Source: Burkholderiaceae bacterium
GTDB taxonomy: Bacteria; Pseudomonadota; Gammaproteobacteria; Burkholderiales; Burkholderiaceae_C
Assembly: GCA_016790515.1 (NCBI GenBank)
Contig: JAEUOY010000039.1
Location: forward strand, 1 to 43,948
DNA length: 43,948 bases
Direction of reading: 5' to 3'
Shown: positions 10,881 to 19,360 of the stretch, piece after piece
How the letters are laid out: each line of letters opens with the position of its first letter
Numbering within the stretch: position 1 is the first letter of the stretch
Notes under the pieces: model-generated
Database searches by the model: none
Told to the model about the DNA's origin: nothing
What the model saw: only the letters and a program-made list of their open reading frames with translations
Made by a program: the position numbers and the translations under genes

Positions 10881-12263
10881 CTACCTGGCCAGCAGCGTGT
10901 CGACCGCCAGCACGTCCTGCGGCCCCAGCAGCCCTGCCGCCTGGCGCAGCTTCAGGCTGTTGACGATCACGTCGTAGCGCGCCCGCGCCAGGTCGCGCTG
11001 GGTCTGGAACAGCTGGGTCTGGGCGTTCAGCACGTCGATGTTGACGCGCACGCCGACCTTGTAGCCCAGCTCGCTGGCCTCGACGGCCAGCTTGTTCGAC
11101 GATTCGGCCGCCTCCAGCGCCTTGACCTGGGCGATCAGCGACTGCACGCCCAGGAAGGCGCCGCGGGTGTTCTGGGCCACGCTGCGGCGGCCGGCCTCCA
11201 GGTCGCTGGCGGTCTTCTCCTCGAGCGACAGGGTCTCCTTGACCCGGTTCTCGACCGAGTAGCCGGCGAACAGCGGCACGTTGACCTGCAGCGCGACGTT
11301 GCTCGTCAGGCCCGTCCCGCTGCCCGAGAAGGCGCCGTTGCGGGCGGTGGCCGTCAGCCGGGTGTAGGCGTCGGTGACCGAGGCGCTGACCCCCACCGTC
11401 GGCAGGTGACCGGCCTTGGCCTTCTCGATCTCGAGCCGGGCGATGTCCAGCGACAGGCGCAGCGCCTTCAGCGACGGGTTGACCTCGTCGGCGCGGGTCA
11501 CCCATTCCTCCATCTCGGCCGGCAGCACCTGCGGCAGCACCACCGGCTCGGCCATGCGCTTGGGCTCGATGCCGCGGCGGCCGACGACGCTGCCCAGCGC
11601 CAGCCGCTTCAGGTTCAGGTCGTTCTCGGCGGCCAGTTCGGCCGCCAGCACCAGGTCGTACTTGGCCTGGGCTTCGCGGGTGTCGGTGATGGTGGCGGTG
11701 CCGACCTCGAAGTTGCGCTTGGCCGAGGCCAGCTGCTCGGCCGTCGCCTTCTTGCTGGTCTGCACGGTGGCCAGCGCGTCGGCGGCGCCGAGCACGTCGA
11801 AATAGGCCTGCGCCACACGCACGATCAGGTCCTGCTCGACCTGCAGCAGCTGGGCCTGGGCGACCTCGATCGAGCGCTCGGCCTGGTCGATGGTCCTGTC
11901 GTTGGCGCGGTTGAACAGCGACTGCTGGGCGCTCAGCGCGATCGACTGCTGGTTGGTCGTCGCGTTCAGCGTCGTGGCGTAAGGCGTTTCCGAGTCGTTG
12001 TAGGTGGCCGCGCCGGTGGCGCTGACCGTCGGCCGGCGCAGCGCGCGGCTCTGCTCGGCCTTGAAGACCACCGAATCGGCCTGCGCCCGCGCCGAGCGGT
12101 AGGCGGCGTCGTACTCGCGCGCCGCCTCGTACAGCGACTGCAGGCTCTGCGCCCGGGCCGCGCCGGCACAGGCCAGCGCCAGCCCGAGGGCCGTGACCAG
12201 CAGTGCCGGACGCAGTCGAGACGGCGGGCGCCGGGTCGGGGCAGACAGGGTCAGGCGGGGCAT
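10881..12263 (-). CDS. TolC-family outer-membrane efflux protein
   Basis: A 460-residue outer-membrane channel protein of the TolC type, forming the exit duct of tripartite efflux or type I secretion systems. A signal peptide ends near ACAGAARA/QSLQSLYEAA; QSLxxLYxxAxxYD is the typical mature TolC N-terminus. Two long repeats of alpha-helical coiled-coil with short strands follow (AQQSLFNRANDRTIDQAERS, NVALQVNVPLFAGYSVENRV). The C-terminus continues to YDVIVNSLKLRQAAGLLGPQ. An AAGGAC ribosome site precedes the ATG. It is the last gene of a minus-strand series beginning with tetR, adaptor and RND pump, so it probably provides their outer-membrane component. It could also serve other exporters. 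Confidence 0.93.
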   Translation of the reverse strand: MPRLTLSAPTRRPPSRLRPALLVTALGLALACAGAARAQSLQSLYEAAREYDAAYRSARAQADSVVFKAEQSRALRRPTVSATGAATYNDSETPYATTLNATTNQQSIALSAQQSLFNRANDRTIDQAERSIEVAQAQLLQVEQDLIVRVAQAYFDVLGAADALATVQTSKKATAEQLASAKRNFEVGTATITDTREAQAKYDLVLAAELAAENDLNLKRLALGSVVGRRGIEPKRMAEPVVLPQVLPAEMEEWVTRADEVNPSLKALRLSLDIARLEIEKAKAGHLPTVGVSASVTDAYTRLTATARNGAFSGSGTGLTSNVALQVNVPLFAGYSVENRVKETLSLEEKTASDLEAGRRSVAQNTRGAFLGVQSLIAQVKALEAAESSNKLAVEASELGYKVGVRVNIDVLNAQTQLFQTQRDLARARYDVIVNSLKLRQAAGLLGPQDVLAVDTLLAR

Positions 12264-12326
12264 GAACAGGTGTCCTTGGGAGCGGGCGAAGGGAGGGCGG
12301 GGCCGGCGGCGACGAGGCCGGCCGCA

Positions 12327-12674
12327 TCAGTATCGGGGCACCGACGGGTCGATCTGGCGCGACCAGGCGTCGATGCCGCCGCTGACGTTGTGGGCGGCAT
12401 CGAAACCATGGCGCAGCAGGAACGCGGTGCACTGGTGGCTGCGCGCACCGTGATGGCACAGGCAGAGGATCGTCTGGCCGCGGTCCAGCTCGTGCAGCCG
12501 TGCCGGCAGCGTGGCCATCGGGATGTGCAGCGTGCGGACGCCGGGCAGGTCGAGCCGGGCGGTCTGCAGTTCCCAGGCTTCACGCACGTCGAGCAGCAGC
12601 ACCTCGGCCGGCGATTGCGCTGCGACGAAGGCCGCCAGGTCCTGAACGGCCAGCTGCGGGACGGCGTGGCTCAT
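12327..12674 (-). CDS. Rhodanese-like sulfurtransferase domain protein
   Basis: A 115-residue single-domain rhodanese. Family marks are LLLDVREAWELQTA and the active loop C-HHGARS, with Cys73 as persulfide-forming residue, followed by HNVSGGIDAWSRQID. The size matches GlpE/PspE-type single-domain proteins. There is no signal peptide, so it is likely cytoplasmic. It sits 13 bases downstream of the Pcm-like gene and 63 bases upstream of the TolC-family gene on the same strand, a neighbourhood I recognise from Burkholderiales. A functional link to efflux is not evident. Confidence 0.9.
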   Translation of the reverse strand: MSHAVPQLAVQDLAAFVAAQSPAEVLLLDVREAWELQTARLDLPGVRTLHIPMATLPARLHELDRGQTILCLCHHGARSHQCTAFLLRHGFDAAHNVSGGIDAWSRQIDPSVPRY

Positions 12675-12687
12675 CGGCGCGACTGGC

Positions 12688-13353
12688 TCAGAAAGTGAAG
12701 CGCGCCGGCTCCGGGAAGCCGATCAGCCGCGGCGCGACGGTGTCGAACAATTCCTCGGATTTCAGCGCCGAGGTCGACAGCCGGGTGATGCGCAGCGCGC
12801 GCATCACCGGTTCGTGGCCGACGATGGTCAGCAGCCGGCCGCCGGGCTTGAGCTGGTCGAGCAGCGCCTGCGGCACCTCGGCGACCGAGCCCGACAGCAC
12901 GATCACGTCGAACGGCGCCTCGCCGGCGAGGCCGGCGGCGCCGTCGGCCTCGCGCACGCTGGCATTGAGCACGCCGGCGCGGCGCAGGTTGGCGGTGGCC
13001 ATCGCCGCCAGCGCGCCCACGCGCTCGAGCGAGATCACCGATTGCGCCCGGTGCGCCAGCAGCGCGGCCATGAAGCCCGATCCGGCGCCGATCTCGAGCA
13101 CCCGCTCGTGGCGCTGCACCTGGGCTTCCTGCAGCAGCCGGGCCTCGACCTTGGGCGCCAGCATCACCTGGCCGTCGGCGCCGCCGGGGGCCAGCGGCAC
13201 CTCGCAGTCGACGAAGGCCAGCGCCCGGTAGGCCGGCGGCACGAAGTCCTCGCGCCGCACGCTGGCCAGCAGCGACAGCACATGGCCGTCGAGCACGTCC
13301 CAGGGGCGGATCTGCTGCTCGATCATGTTGAAGCGGGCTTGTTCGATGTTCAT
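12688..13353 (-). CDS. Protein-L-isoaspartate O-methyltransferase-like protein
   Basis: A 221-residue class I SAM-dependent methyltransferase of the Pcm family. Motif I is VLEIGAGSGFMAALLAHRA, motif post-I is VISLERVGALAAMA, and motif II/III are PFDVIVLSGSVAEVPQALL and LKPGGRLLTIVG. Canonical Pcm repairs isoaspartyl residues and carries a threonine/serine-rich substrate loop before motif I. Here that stretch reads VPLAPGGADGQVMLAPKVEA and motif II has LSGS instead of TAA, so the real acceptor may differ. The start is ATG 13353, though ATG 13362 is also in frame. The reading frame stays open far upstream through the RND gene, but that extension is a GC-rich shadow. It lies 38 bases after the RND pump gene. 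Confidence 0.85.
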   Translation of the reverse strand: MNIEQARFNMIEQQIRPWDVLDGHVLSLLASVRREDFVPPAYRALAFVDCEVPLAPGGADGQVMLAPKVEARLLQEAQVQRHERVLEIGAGSGFMAALLAHRAQSVISLERVGALAAMATANLRRAGVLNASVREADGAAGLAGEAPFDVIVLSGSVAEVPQALLDQLKPGGRLLTIVGHEPVMRALRITRLSTSALKSEELFDTVAPRLIGFPEPARFTF

Positions 13354-13391
13354 GGCTTCCATCCACGCGTGATTCGGGGCAACCCGGAATT

Positions 13392-16300
13392 CTATTTGGG
13401 CCGCATGGCAGCCGGCTGACGCGCCGCGACGCCGGCCGGACCGCCGAACAGCCGCCGCCAGGCCCAGGCGCCCAGGTCGTCGAGCCAGCAGTAGATCACC
13501 GGCACCACCACCAGCGTCAGCAGCGACGAGGTGATCACGCCGCCGATCACCGCCTGGCCCATCGGCGCGCGCTGTTCGGCGCCTTCGCTGAGCGCCAGCG
13601 CCAGCGGCAGCATGCCGAAGATCATCGCCAGCGTCGTCATCAGGATCGGCCGCAGCCGCACCTTGGCCGCGCGCAGCAGCGCGCTGTTGCGGTCCAGGCC
13701 GTCGTCGCGGGCGCGGATCGCGAAGTCGATCAGCAGGATCGCGTTCTTCGTCACCAGCCCCATCAGCATGATCACGCCGATGACCGAGAACATGTTCAGC
13801 GTGCTGCGCCAGACCAGCAGCGCGCCGACCACGCCGATCAGGGTCAGCGGCAGCGAACTCATCAGCGCCAGCGGCTGCAGGAAGCTGCGGAACTGGCTGG
13901 CCAGGATCATGTAGATGAAGACCACGCCCATCACCAGCGCCGAGATCGCGTAGCCGAAGCTCTCCTGCATGTCCTTGGTGCTGCCGCCGAAGCGGTAGCT
14001 GTAGCCCGGCGGCAGCGGCGTCGCCTCGAGGATCCTGCGCACGTCGGCCGAGACCTCGCCGAGCGCCCGGCCCGAGGTGTTGGCGGTCAGCTCGGCCTCG
14101 CGGTTCAGGTCGCGGCGGTTGACCTGGTTGGCGCCGAAGCCGCTGCGCACCTCGGCCACCTGGCCCAGCCGCACCGTGCGCATCGAGCCGTCGGCGTTGG
14201 CGCCCAGCACCAGGCCCAGGCGGGCCAGGTCCTCGGGGTTGTCGCGCGATTCGGGCGCCAGCCGCACCTTGACATCGTAGGTCTGGTCGTTGGCGGCGCG
14301 CCAGTCGCCCACCGTCTGGCCGGCGATCAGCGCGCGCAGCGTGTTGGTGACGCTGCCCACCGACAGCCCCAGGTCGCTGGCGACGTCGCGCTTGACGTCG
14401 ATCGCCACCGTCGGCTTCGGCGGCTTCATGCTGGTGTCCAGGTCGACCAGCCCGGGCACCGCGGCGAGCCTGGGCATCAGCGCGGCGGTCAGGCGCTGCA
14501 GTTCCTGCAGGTCGGTGCCCTGGATCGACAACGAGATCGGCTTCTGGTTGCCGACGCTGTCGAGCAGCCCGACATGGGTCACGGTGATGCCGGCCACCTG
14601 GTTCAGCCGCTGGCGCAGCGGCACCGACATCTGGTCGGCGCTGCGCTGGCGGTCCTTGCGGTCGACCAGCCGCACGAACACCGAGACATAGTTGCGCCCG
14701 GCGGCGTTGCCGGTGTTGATCGTGGCCAGCGTGTAGCGCACCTCGGGCATCTCGCGCAGGATCGCGTCGACCTGCCGCGCGCGCGCCTCGGTGACCGCCA
14801 GCGACGAGCCCACCGGGGTGTAGAAGCTGACGGTGGTCTCGGAGAAATCGGCCTTGGGCACGAATTCGGTGCCCAGCCGCGGCACGATCGCCAGCGCGCC
14901 GACCAGCGTGCCCAGCGCGATCGCGATCGTCGCGCCCTGGTGCCGCAGCGACCAGCCCAGCGTCGCGACGTAGACGTCGCCCAGGCGGTGCGAGGCGCGG
15001 TCGACCCAGTGCGTCAGCCGGCCCAGCGTGTGATCGTAGAGGTCGGTCGGCCGGAACGGCTGGCCCTCGCGGTCGATCGCCGGGTCGTGCCAGACCGAGC
15101 TGAGCATCGGGTCGAGCGTGAAGCTGACGAACATCGAGATCAGCACCGCGGCGACGATCGTGACGCCGAACTCGTGGAAGAACTTGCCGATGATGCCGCT
15201 CATGAAGCCGATCGGCAGGAACACCGCGACGATCGACAGCGTGGTGGCCAGCACCGCCAGGCCGATCTCGTTGGTGCCGTCCAGCGCCGCGTCGCGCGCG
15301 GTCTTGCCCATCTGCACATGGCGCACGATGTTCTCGCGCACGACGATCGCGTCGTCGATCAGCAGCCCGACGCACAGGCTCATCGCCATCAGCGTGATCA
15401 TGTTGATCGAGAAGCCGAACAGGCCCATGAACAGGAAGGTGCCGATCAGCGCGATCGGCAGCGCCATCCCGGTGATGACCGTCGAGCGCCAGCTGTTGAG
15501 GAACAGGAAGACGATCGCCACCGTCAGCAGCGCGCCTTCGAACAGCGTGCGCTTGACGTTGGCCACCGAGACGCGGATCGGCCGCGAGCCGTCGCGCACC
15601 ACCTCGAGCTTGACGCCCGGCGGCAGCTGGGGTGTCAGCGCCTGGACCGCGGCGAGCAGCCCGTCGACGACCTCGATCGTGTTCTCGCCCTGGCTCTTCT
15701 TGACCTCCAGCGCCAGCATGCGCTTGCCGTTGTACAGCGCCAGCGACTCGATCTCCTCGGGGCCGTCGACCACCTGGGCGACCTGGGCCAGGCGCACCGG
15801 CTGCGGCGTGCTGCCCGAGCCGGTGGCGCCGCGGCGGGCGACGATCAGGTTGTTCAGCTCCTCGGGCCGCTTGACCCGGCCCTCGATCTGCACCGTGCGC
15901 TCGGCCTCGCGCGAGCGCAGGCTGCCGGCCGGCAGGTCCTGGTTCTCGGTGCGCACGGCGCCCAGCACCGCGTCGACGCCGACGCCGAAGGCCTCCATCT
16001 GCGCCGGCTTCAGGTAGACGTTGATCTCGCGCTTGACGCCGCCGACCAGCGCCACCGAGCCGACGCCGCGGGTGTTCTCCAGCCGCTTCTTGACCACCTG
16101 GTCGGCGTAGGTCGTCAGCCACTGCACGTCGCGGCTCGAGTCGGGCGAGGTCACCGCCAGCGAGAAGATCGGCACGCTGGCCGGGTCGAAGCGCGAGACG
16201 CGCGACTCCTTGACCTCGTCGCGGAAGCCGGCCTTGATCACCGCCAGCTTCTCGCGCACGTCGTCGGCGGCGCGGCGGCCGTTGACGTCGAGGTTGAATT

Positions 16301-16580
16301 GCACGATGACGACCGAGATGCCCTCGTAGCTGCGCGAGAACAGCTGGTTGATGCCGGCGATGGTGTTGATCGATTCCTCGATCTTCTTCGTGACCTCGCT
16401 CTCGACGACCTCGGGCGAGGCGCCGGGGTAGTCGGTCTGCACGACGACGGTGGGAAAGTCGATGTCGGGGAACTGGTCGACCTTCAGCCGCTGGTACGAG
16501 AACAGCCCCAGCACGACGAAGGCCAGCATGACCATCACGGCCATCACCGGGTTGCCGATCGAGACGCGGGTGAACCACAT
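13392..16580 (-). CDS. Efflux RND transporter permease (HAE-1 family)
   Basis: A 1062-residue inner-membrane drug/proton antiporter of the AcrB/MexB-like superfamily, at the normal family length. It has an N-terminal transmembrane helix (MWFTRVSIGNPVMAVMVML), two large periplasmic loops and about 12 membrane helices. The TM4 proton-relay pair Asp-Asp is present in CVGLLIDDAIVVRENI, and the TM10 lysine in GLVTKNAILLIDFAI. It starts 3 bases after the adaptor stop, so the pair is translationally linked. With the adaptor and the TolC-type protein downstream it would make a complete envelope-spanning pump. Substrates cannot be predicted, but the TetR repressor suggests induction by an exported compound. 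Confidence 0.96.
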   Translation of the reverse strand: MWFTRVSIGNPVMAVMVMLAFVVLGLFSYQRLKVDQFPDIDFPTVVVQTDYPGASPEVVESEVTKKIEESINTIAGINQLFSRSYEGISVVIVQFNLDVNGRRAADDVREKLAVIKAGFRDEVKESRVSRFDPASVPIFSLAVTSPDSSRDVQWLTTYADQVVKKRLENTRGVGSVALVGGVKREINVYLKPAQMEAFGVGVDAVLGAVRTENQDLPAGSLRSREAERTVQIEGRVKRPEELNNLIVARRGATGSGSTPQPVRLAQVAQVVDGPEEIESLALYNGKRMLALEVKKSQGENTIEVVDGLLAAVQALTPQLPPGVKLEVVRDGSRPIRVSVANVKRTLFEGALLTVAIVFLFLNSWRSTVITGMALPIALIGTFLFMGLFGFSINMITLMAMSLCVGLLIDDAIVVRENIVRHVQMGKTARDAALDGTNEIGLAVLATTLSIVAVFLPIGFMSGIIGKFFHEFGVTIVAAVLISMFVSFTLDPMLSSVWHDPAIDREGQPFRPTDLYDHTLGRLTHWVDRASHRLGDVYVATLGWSLRHQGATIAIALGTLVGALAIVPRLGTEFVPKADFSETTVSFYTPVGSSLAVTEARARQVDAILREMPEVRYTLATINTGNAAGRNYVSVFVRLVDRKDRQRSADQMSVPLRQRLNQVAGITVTHVGLLDSVGNQKPISLSIQGTDLQELQRLTAALMPRLAAVPGLVDLDTSMKPPKPTVAIDVKRDVASDLGLSVGSVTNTLRALIAGQTVGDWRAANDQTYDVKVRLAPESRDNPEDLARLGLVLGANADGSMRTVRLGQVAEVRSGFGANQVNRRDLNREAELTANTSGRALGEVSADVRRILEATPLPPGYSYRFGGSTKDMQESFGYAISALVMGVVFIYMILASQFRSFLQPLALMSSLPLTLIGVVGALLVWRSTLNMFSVIGVIMLMGLVTKNAILLIDFAIRARDDGLDRNSALLRAAKVRLRPILMTTLAMIFGMLPLALALSEGAEQRAPMGQAVIGGVITSSLLTLVVVPVIYCWLDDLGAWAWRRLFGGPAGVAARQPAAMRPK

Positions 16581-16583
16581 CGC

Positions 16584-17759
16584 TCAGGGCGCCGTCGATG
16601 CGGCCGCCGGCGGCGCCTTGGCCGGCTCGGGCAGCTTCAGGATCACGCCGTCGGGCACCAGCCCGGCGCCGGCGGCGAGCACGCGGTCGCCCTCGGCCAG
16701 CCCGCCCAGCACCTCGACCATCGCGGCGCCGTCGTGCTGGCCGCGCATGCCCAGCGTCAGCGGCCGCTGCTGGGCGCGGCCGTTGTCGATGCGGATCGCA
16801 TAGGGCTGGCCCTGGTCGGTACGTGCTGCCGACAGCGGGATCGCCAGCGCGCTGCGCTGCTCCAGGTCGATCCAGCCACGGGCGAACAGGCCGTTGCGCA
16901 GGCTGGGGTGGGCAGCGACCGCGAGGTAGGCCGGCACCGTGCGCGAGCCGGCCTGGGCGCTGGGGTTCAGCCGCGCCACGGTCGCCGGCACCGTTTCGCT
17001 GCTGCCCTCGACGATCAGGCGGGCCTTGGCGCCCAAGCGCAGCGCGGGCAGGTCCTGCGGCGCGATCGCCGCCTCGAGCTCGAGCCGCGACAGGTCGACG
17101 ATCTCGACGATGCGCCCGTCCAGCGGCACGCGCTCGCCGGGCTGGGCCAGGCGCTGGGCCACGGAGCCATTGATCGGCGCGGTCAGCGTCGCATCGGCGC
17201 GCGACTTGCGGGCCAGCTCCACCACCGCCAGCGCTGCCTGCAGCGTGGCCTGGGCGGCGGCTTCGTTCGACGCCGAGGTCTCCAGCGCGGTCGGCGAGAT
17301 GAAGCCCTGGGCCAGCAGGGCCTTGTTGTTGGTCAGCTGGCGCTGGGCGATCTCCAGCTGTGCCTTGGCCGCGGCGGCCTGCTGCTCGGCCTGGCGCAGC
17401 TTCCAGTCGAACTCGGTCGGGTCGATCTGGCCGATCACCTGGCCGGCGCGCACGGTGTCGCCCTCGCGCACCGTCAGGCTCTGCAGCTCGGCGGCGACGC
17501 GGGCCTTGACGAAGGCGCTGTTGACGGCCTTCAGGCTGCCCGAGACCTCCAGCGTGCGGGTCAGCGGCAGGCGCGCCACCGGCAGCACATCCTGCGGCGC
17601 CAGCTCCAGCCGCTGCGCGGCGGCGGCACTGGCCGCTGCGGACGGGGCGGTCGCGGCCGGCGCACCGGCCGCCGGACGGCCCTTGTACCAGCGCAGGCCT
17701 CCCAGCCCCAGCAGCATCATCAGGGCGGCCAGCAACGACCAGCGCAACCAGGTTTTCAT
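16584..17759 (-). CDS. Efflux RND periplasmic adaptor (membrane fusion protein)
   Basis: A 391-residue membrane-fusion protein that bridges the RND pump and the outer-membrane channel. It begins with an uncleaved or signal-type hydrophobic segment (MKTWLRWSLLAALMMLLGLGG), then an Ala/Pro-rich linker. A lipoyl-like half-motif follows (VAAELQSLTVREGDTVRAGQ), then an alpha-helical hairpin rich in Ala/Gln (about residues 120-190). The second lipoyl half is ADATLTAPINGSVAQRLAQP and the rest is beta-barrel. The start at 17759 was chosen because the signal segment begins there; the upstream open frame shadows tetR. It overlaps the tetR stop by 4 bases. Confidence 0.94.
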   Translation of the reverse strand: MKTWLRWSLLAALMMLLGLGGLRWYKGRPAAGAPAATAPSAAASAAAAQRLELAPQDVLPVARLPLTRTLEVSGSLKAVNSAFVKARVAAELQSLTVREGDTVRAGQVIGQIDPTEFDWKLRQAEQQAAAAKAQLEIAQRQLTNNKALLAQGFISPTALETSASNEAAAQATLQAALAVVELARKSRADATLTAPINGSVAQRLAQPGERVPLDGRIVEIVDLSRLELEAAIAPQDLPALRLGAKARLIVEGSSETVPATVARLNPSAQAGSRTVPAYLAVAAHPSLRNGLFARGWIDLEQRSALAIPLSAARTDQGQPYAIRIDNGRAQQRPLTLGMRGQHDGAAMVEVLGGLAEGDRVLAAGAGLVPDGVILKLPEPAKAPPAAASTAP

Positions 17760-18418
17760 GGGCAGGGCAGGGGGTTGGGGGCCGCGACCTGAGCGGTCAG
17801 ACCGTCGAGCACCAGGTTGACGTGGCGGGCGATGAAGGCGCTGCCGTCGAGGTGCCAGTCGCCCCGGCAGGCGCCCAGCGAATGGCGGTGCAGGCAGATC
17901 ATCACCAGCGGCAGCACCAGCGAATGCACCGCGCTGTCGACGTCGACGGCCCGGAACTCGCCGCGTGCGATGCCCTGGCGCACGACGCCGCTGACCAGCC
18001 GGTGCGCCGGCTCGATCACCTGGGCAGCGTAGAAGTCGGCGATCTCTGGGAAATTGCGCACCTCGGTGATCACCAGCTTGAACACGCCCGAGGCCGGGCT
18101 GTCGTAGAGCTGGGTCCACCAGTCGATCAGCATGCCGCGCAGCAGCTCGCCGGCGCTGCCCGGGAACTGCGCCGCCCGCGCCGCGCCTTCGGCGATGCGG
18201 TCCGACAGGTAGTGGCCGATCACCGCCTTCAGCAGCTCTTCCTTGCTCGGGTAATACAGGTAGAGCGTGCCCTTGGAGACACCGGCGCGCGCGGCCACCT
18301 GCTCGGCGCGGGTGGCGGCGAAGCCCTTCTCGACGAAGAGTTCGAGCGCCGCGTCGAGCAGTTCCTGCGGGCGCGCCTCCTTGCGGCGGCGGCGGTGGAG
18401 CAAGTCGGCGGGGGACAT
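17756..18418 (-). CDS. TetR/AcrR-family repressor of the efflux operon
   Basis: A 220-residue regulator with an N-terminal TetR helix-turn-helix: RAEQVAARAGVSKGTLYLYY at about residues 38-57, followed by PSKEELLKAVIGHYL. A helical ligand/dimer domain follows (residues about 75-210). It is the first gene of the efflux series and overlaps the adaptor by 4 bases. A near-perfect palindrome lies 7 bases upstream of its start codon, so it very probably represses itself and the pump genes until a pump substrate binds. The ligand is unknown. Confidence 0.93.
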   Translation of the reverse strand: MSPADLLHRRRRKEARPQELLDAALELFVEKGFAATRAEQVAARAGVSKGTLYLYYPSKEELLKAVIGHYLSDRIAEGAARAAQFPGSAGELLRGMLIDWWTQLYDSPASGVFKLVITEVRNFPEIADFYAAQVIEPAHRLVSGVVRQGIARGEFRAVDVDSAVHSLVLPLVMICLHRHSLGACRGDWHLDGSAFIARHVNLVLDGLTAQVAAPNPLPCP

Positions 18419-18421
18419 TTA

Positions 18422-18441
18422 ATGACTGACTGGTCAGTAAT
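18422..18441. promoter_or_regulatory. Probable TetR operator palindrome
   Basis: ACTGAC-TG-GTCAGT at 18425-18438, a perfect 6-base inverted repeat with a 2-base spacer. Symmetry extends to two more pairs after one mismatch (18422-18441). It lies between the tetR ATG (18418) and the divergent uppP gene. Both size and position fit operators of TetR-type repressors. Binding by the adjacent TetR is inferred. Confidence 0.65.
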
Positions 18442-18481
18442 GTAGCCGCTGTCCGGACACCGGGTCAAGCCGGCGCGCCGC

Positions 18482-18487
18482 TATCAT
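18482..18487 (+). promoter_or_regulatory. Candidate -10 element of uppP
   Basis: TATCAT 26 bases before the uppP GTG, resembling the sigma70 -10 hexamer. No clear -35 is seen. Confidence 0.35.
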
Positions 18488-18513
18488 CCAAAGCTTTTGC
18501 CCGGAGAGCGGAC

Positions 18514-19338
18514 GTGGATCTCGTGCTGTTGCTGAAGGCCGCCGTGATGGGGGTGGTCGAGGGGCTGACCGAGTTCCTGCCGATCTCGTCGACCGGGCAC
18601 CTGATCCTGGCCGGCTCGCTGCTGGGGCTGCACGACGACAAGGCCAAGGTCTTCGACATCGCGATCCAGACCGGCGCGATCGTCGCGGTGATCATCGTCT
18701 ACTGGCAGCGGCTGCGCGACACCGTGCTGCAGCTGCCCAGCCAGCCGCAGGCGCGGCGCTTCGTGCTGAACGTGGCGATCGGCTTCGTGCCGGCGGTGGC
18801 GCTGGGCCTGCTCTTCGGCAAGGCGATCCAGGCCCACCTGTTCACCCCCGAGGTGGTGGCCAGCACCTTCATCCTGGGCGGCTTCGTCATCCTGTGGGCC
18901 GAGAAGCGGCAGGCGGCCACGGTGCGCATCCAGACGGTCGACGAGATGCGCCCGCTCGACGCGCTGAAGGTCGGCCTGGCGCAGTGCCTGGCGATGATTC
19001 CGGGCACCAGCCGCTCGGGCGCGACGATCATCGGCGGCATGCTGCTGGGCCTGTCGCGCAAGGCGGCGACCGACTTCAGCTTCTACCTGGCGATCCCGAC
19101 GCTGGTCGGCGCCGGTGTCTACAGCCTGTACAAGGAACGCGCGCTGCTCAGCCCGGCCGACCTGCCGATGTTCATCGTCGGCCTGGTGACGGCCTTCGTC
19201 AGCGCCTATGCCTGCGTGCGCTGGCTGCTGCGCTACATCGCCAGCCACAGCTTCGTGCCCTTCGCCTGGTACCGCATCGCGTTCGGCATCGTCGTGCTGG
19301 CCACCGCCTGGAGCGGGGTCGTGACCTGGGCGCACTGA
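18514..19338 (+). CDS. uppP: Undecaprenyl-diphosphatase (UppP/BacA)
   Basis: Dephosphorylates undecaprenyl diphosphate to the monophosphate carrier used for peptidoglycan and surface-polysaccharide synthesis, and confers bacitracin tolerance. The protein has 274 residues and multiple transmembrane helices. Both family signatures are present: [20 protein letters not shown] near residues 11-30 and [20 protein letters not shown] near 160-180. The start is GTG at 18514 with a GGAGAG ribosome site nine bases upstream. It diverges from tetR and converges on trmB, with 9 bases between stops. Confidence 0.96.
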   Translation: MDLVLLLKAAVMGVVEGLTEFLPISSTGHLILAGSLLGLHDDKAKVFDIAIQTGAIVAVIIVYWQRLRDTVLQLPSQPQARRFVLNVAIGFVPAVALGLLFGKAIQAHLFTPEVVASTFILGGFVILWAEKRQAATVRIQTVDEMRPLDALKVGLAQCLAMIPGTSRSGATIIGGMLLGLSRKAATDFSFYLAIPTLVGAGVYSLYKERALLSPADLPMFIVGLVTAFVSAYACVRWLLRYIASHSFVPFAWYRIAFGIVVLATAWSGVVTWAH

Positions 19339-19345
19339 AGCCGCG

Positions 19346-19360
19346 CGTCAGGCCCTGACG
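19346..19360. terminator. Short hairpin at the uppP/trmB convergence
   Basis: CGTCAG-GCC-CTGACG lies between the two convergent genes and includes the trmB stop codon. The stem is short and has no T-tract, so it is a weak terminator candidate. Confidence 0.25.

Noticed and set aside
9514-12459. A 981-codon minus-strand open frame across waaA and the TolC-family gene
   Set aside because: It is low in hydrophobic structure, rich in Arg/Gly/Ala/Pro, and out of frame with the TolC-type protein; a shadow frame.
13354-16578. Upstream continuation of the Pcm-like frame to 1296 codons, apparently a fusion protein
   Set aside because: The extension runs through the RND gene in another frame and has no recognisable domain; the methyltransferase starts at its conserved N-terminus.
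14574-17792. A 1072-codon plus-strand open frame opposite the RND pump and adaptor genes
   Set aside because: Its His/Arg/Gln-rich composition without any domain, and full overlap with two well-identified genes on the other strand, mark it as an antisense shadow in GC-rich DNA.
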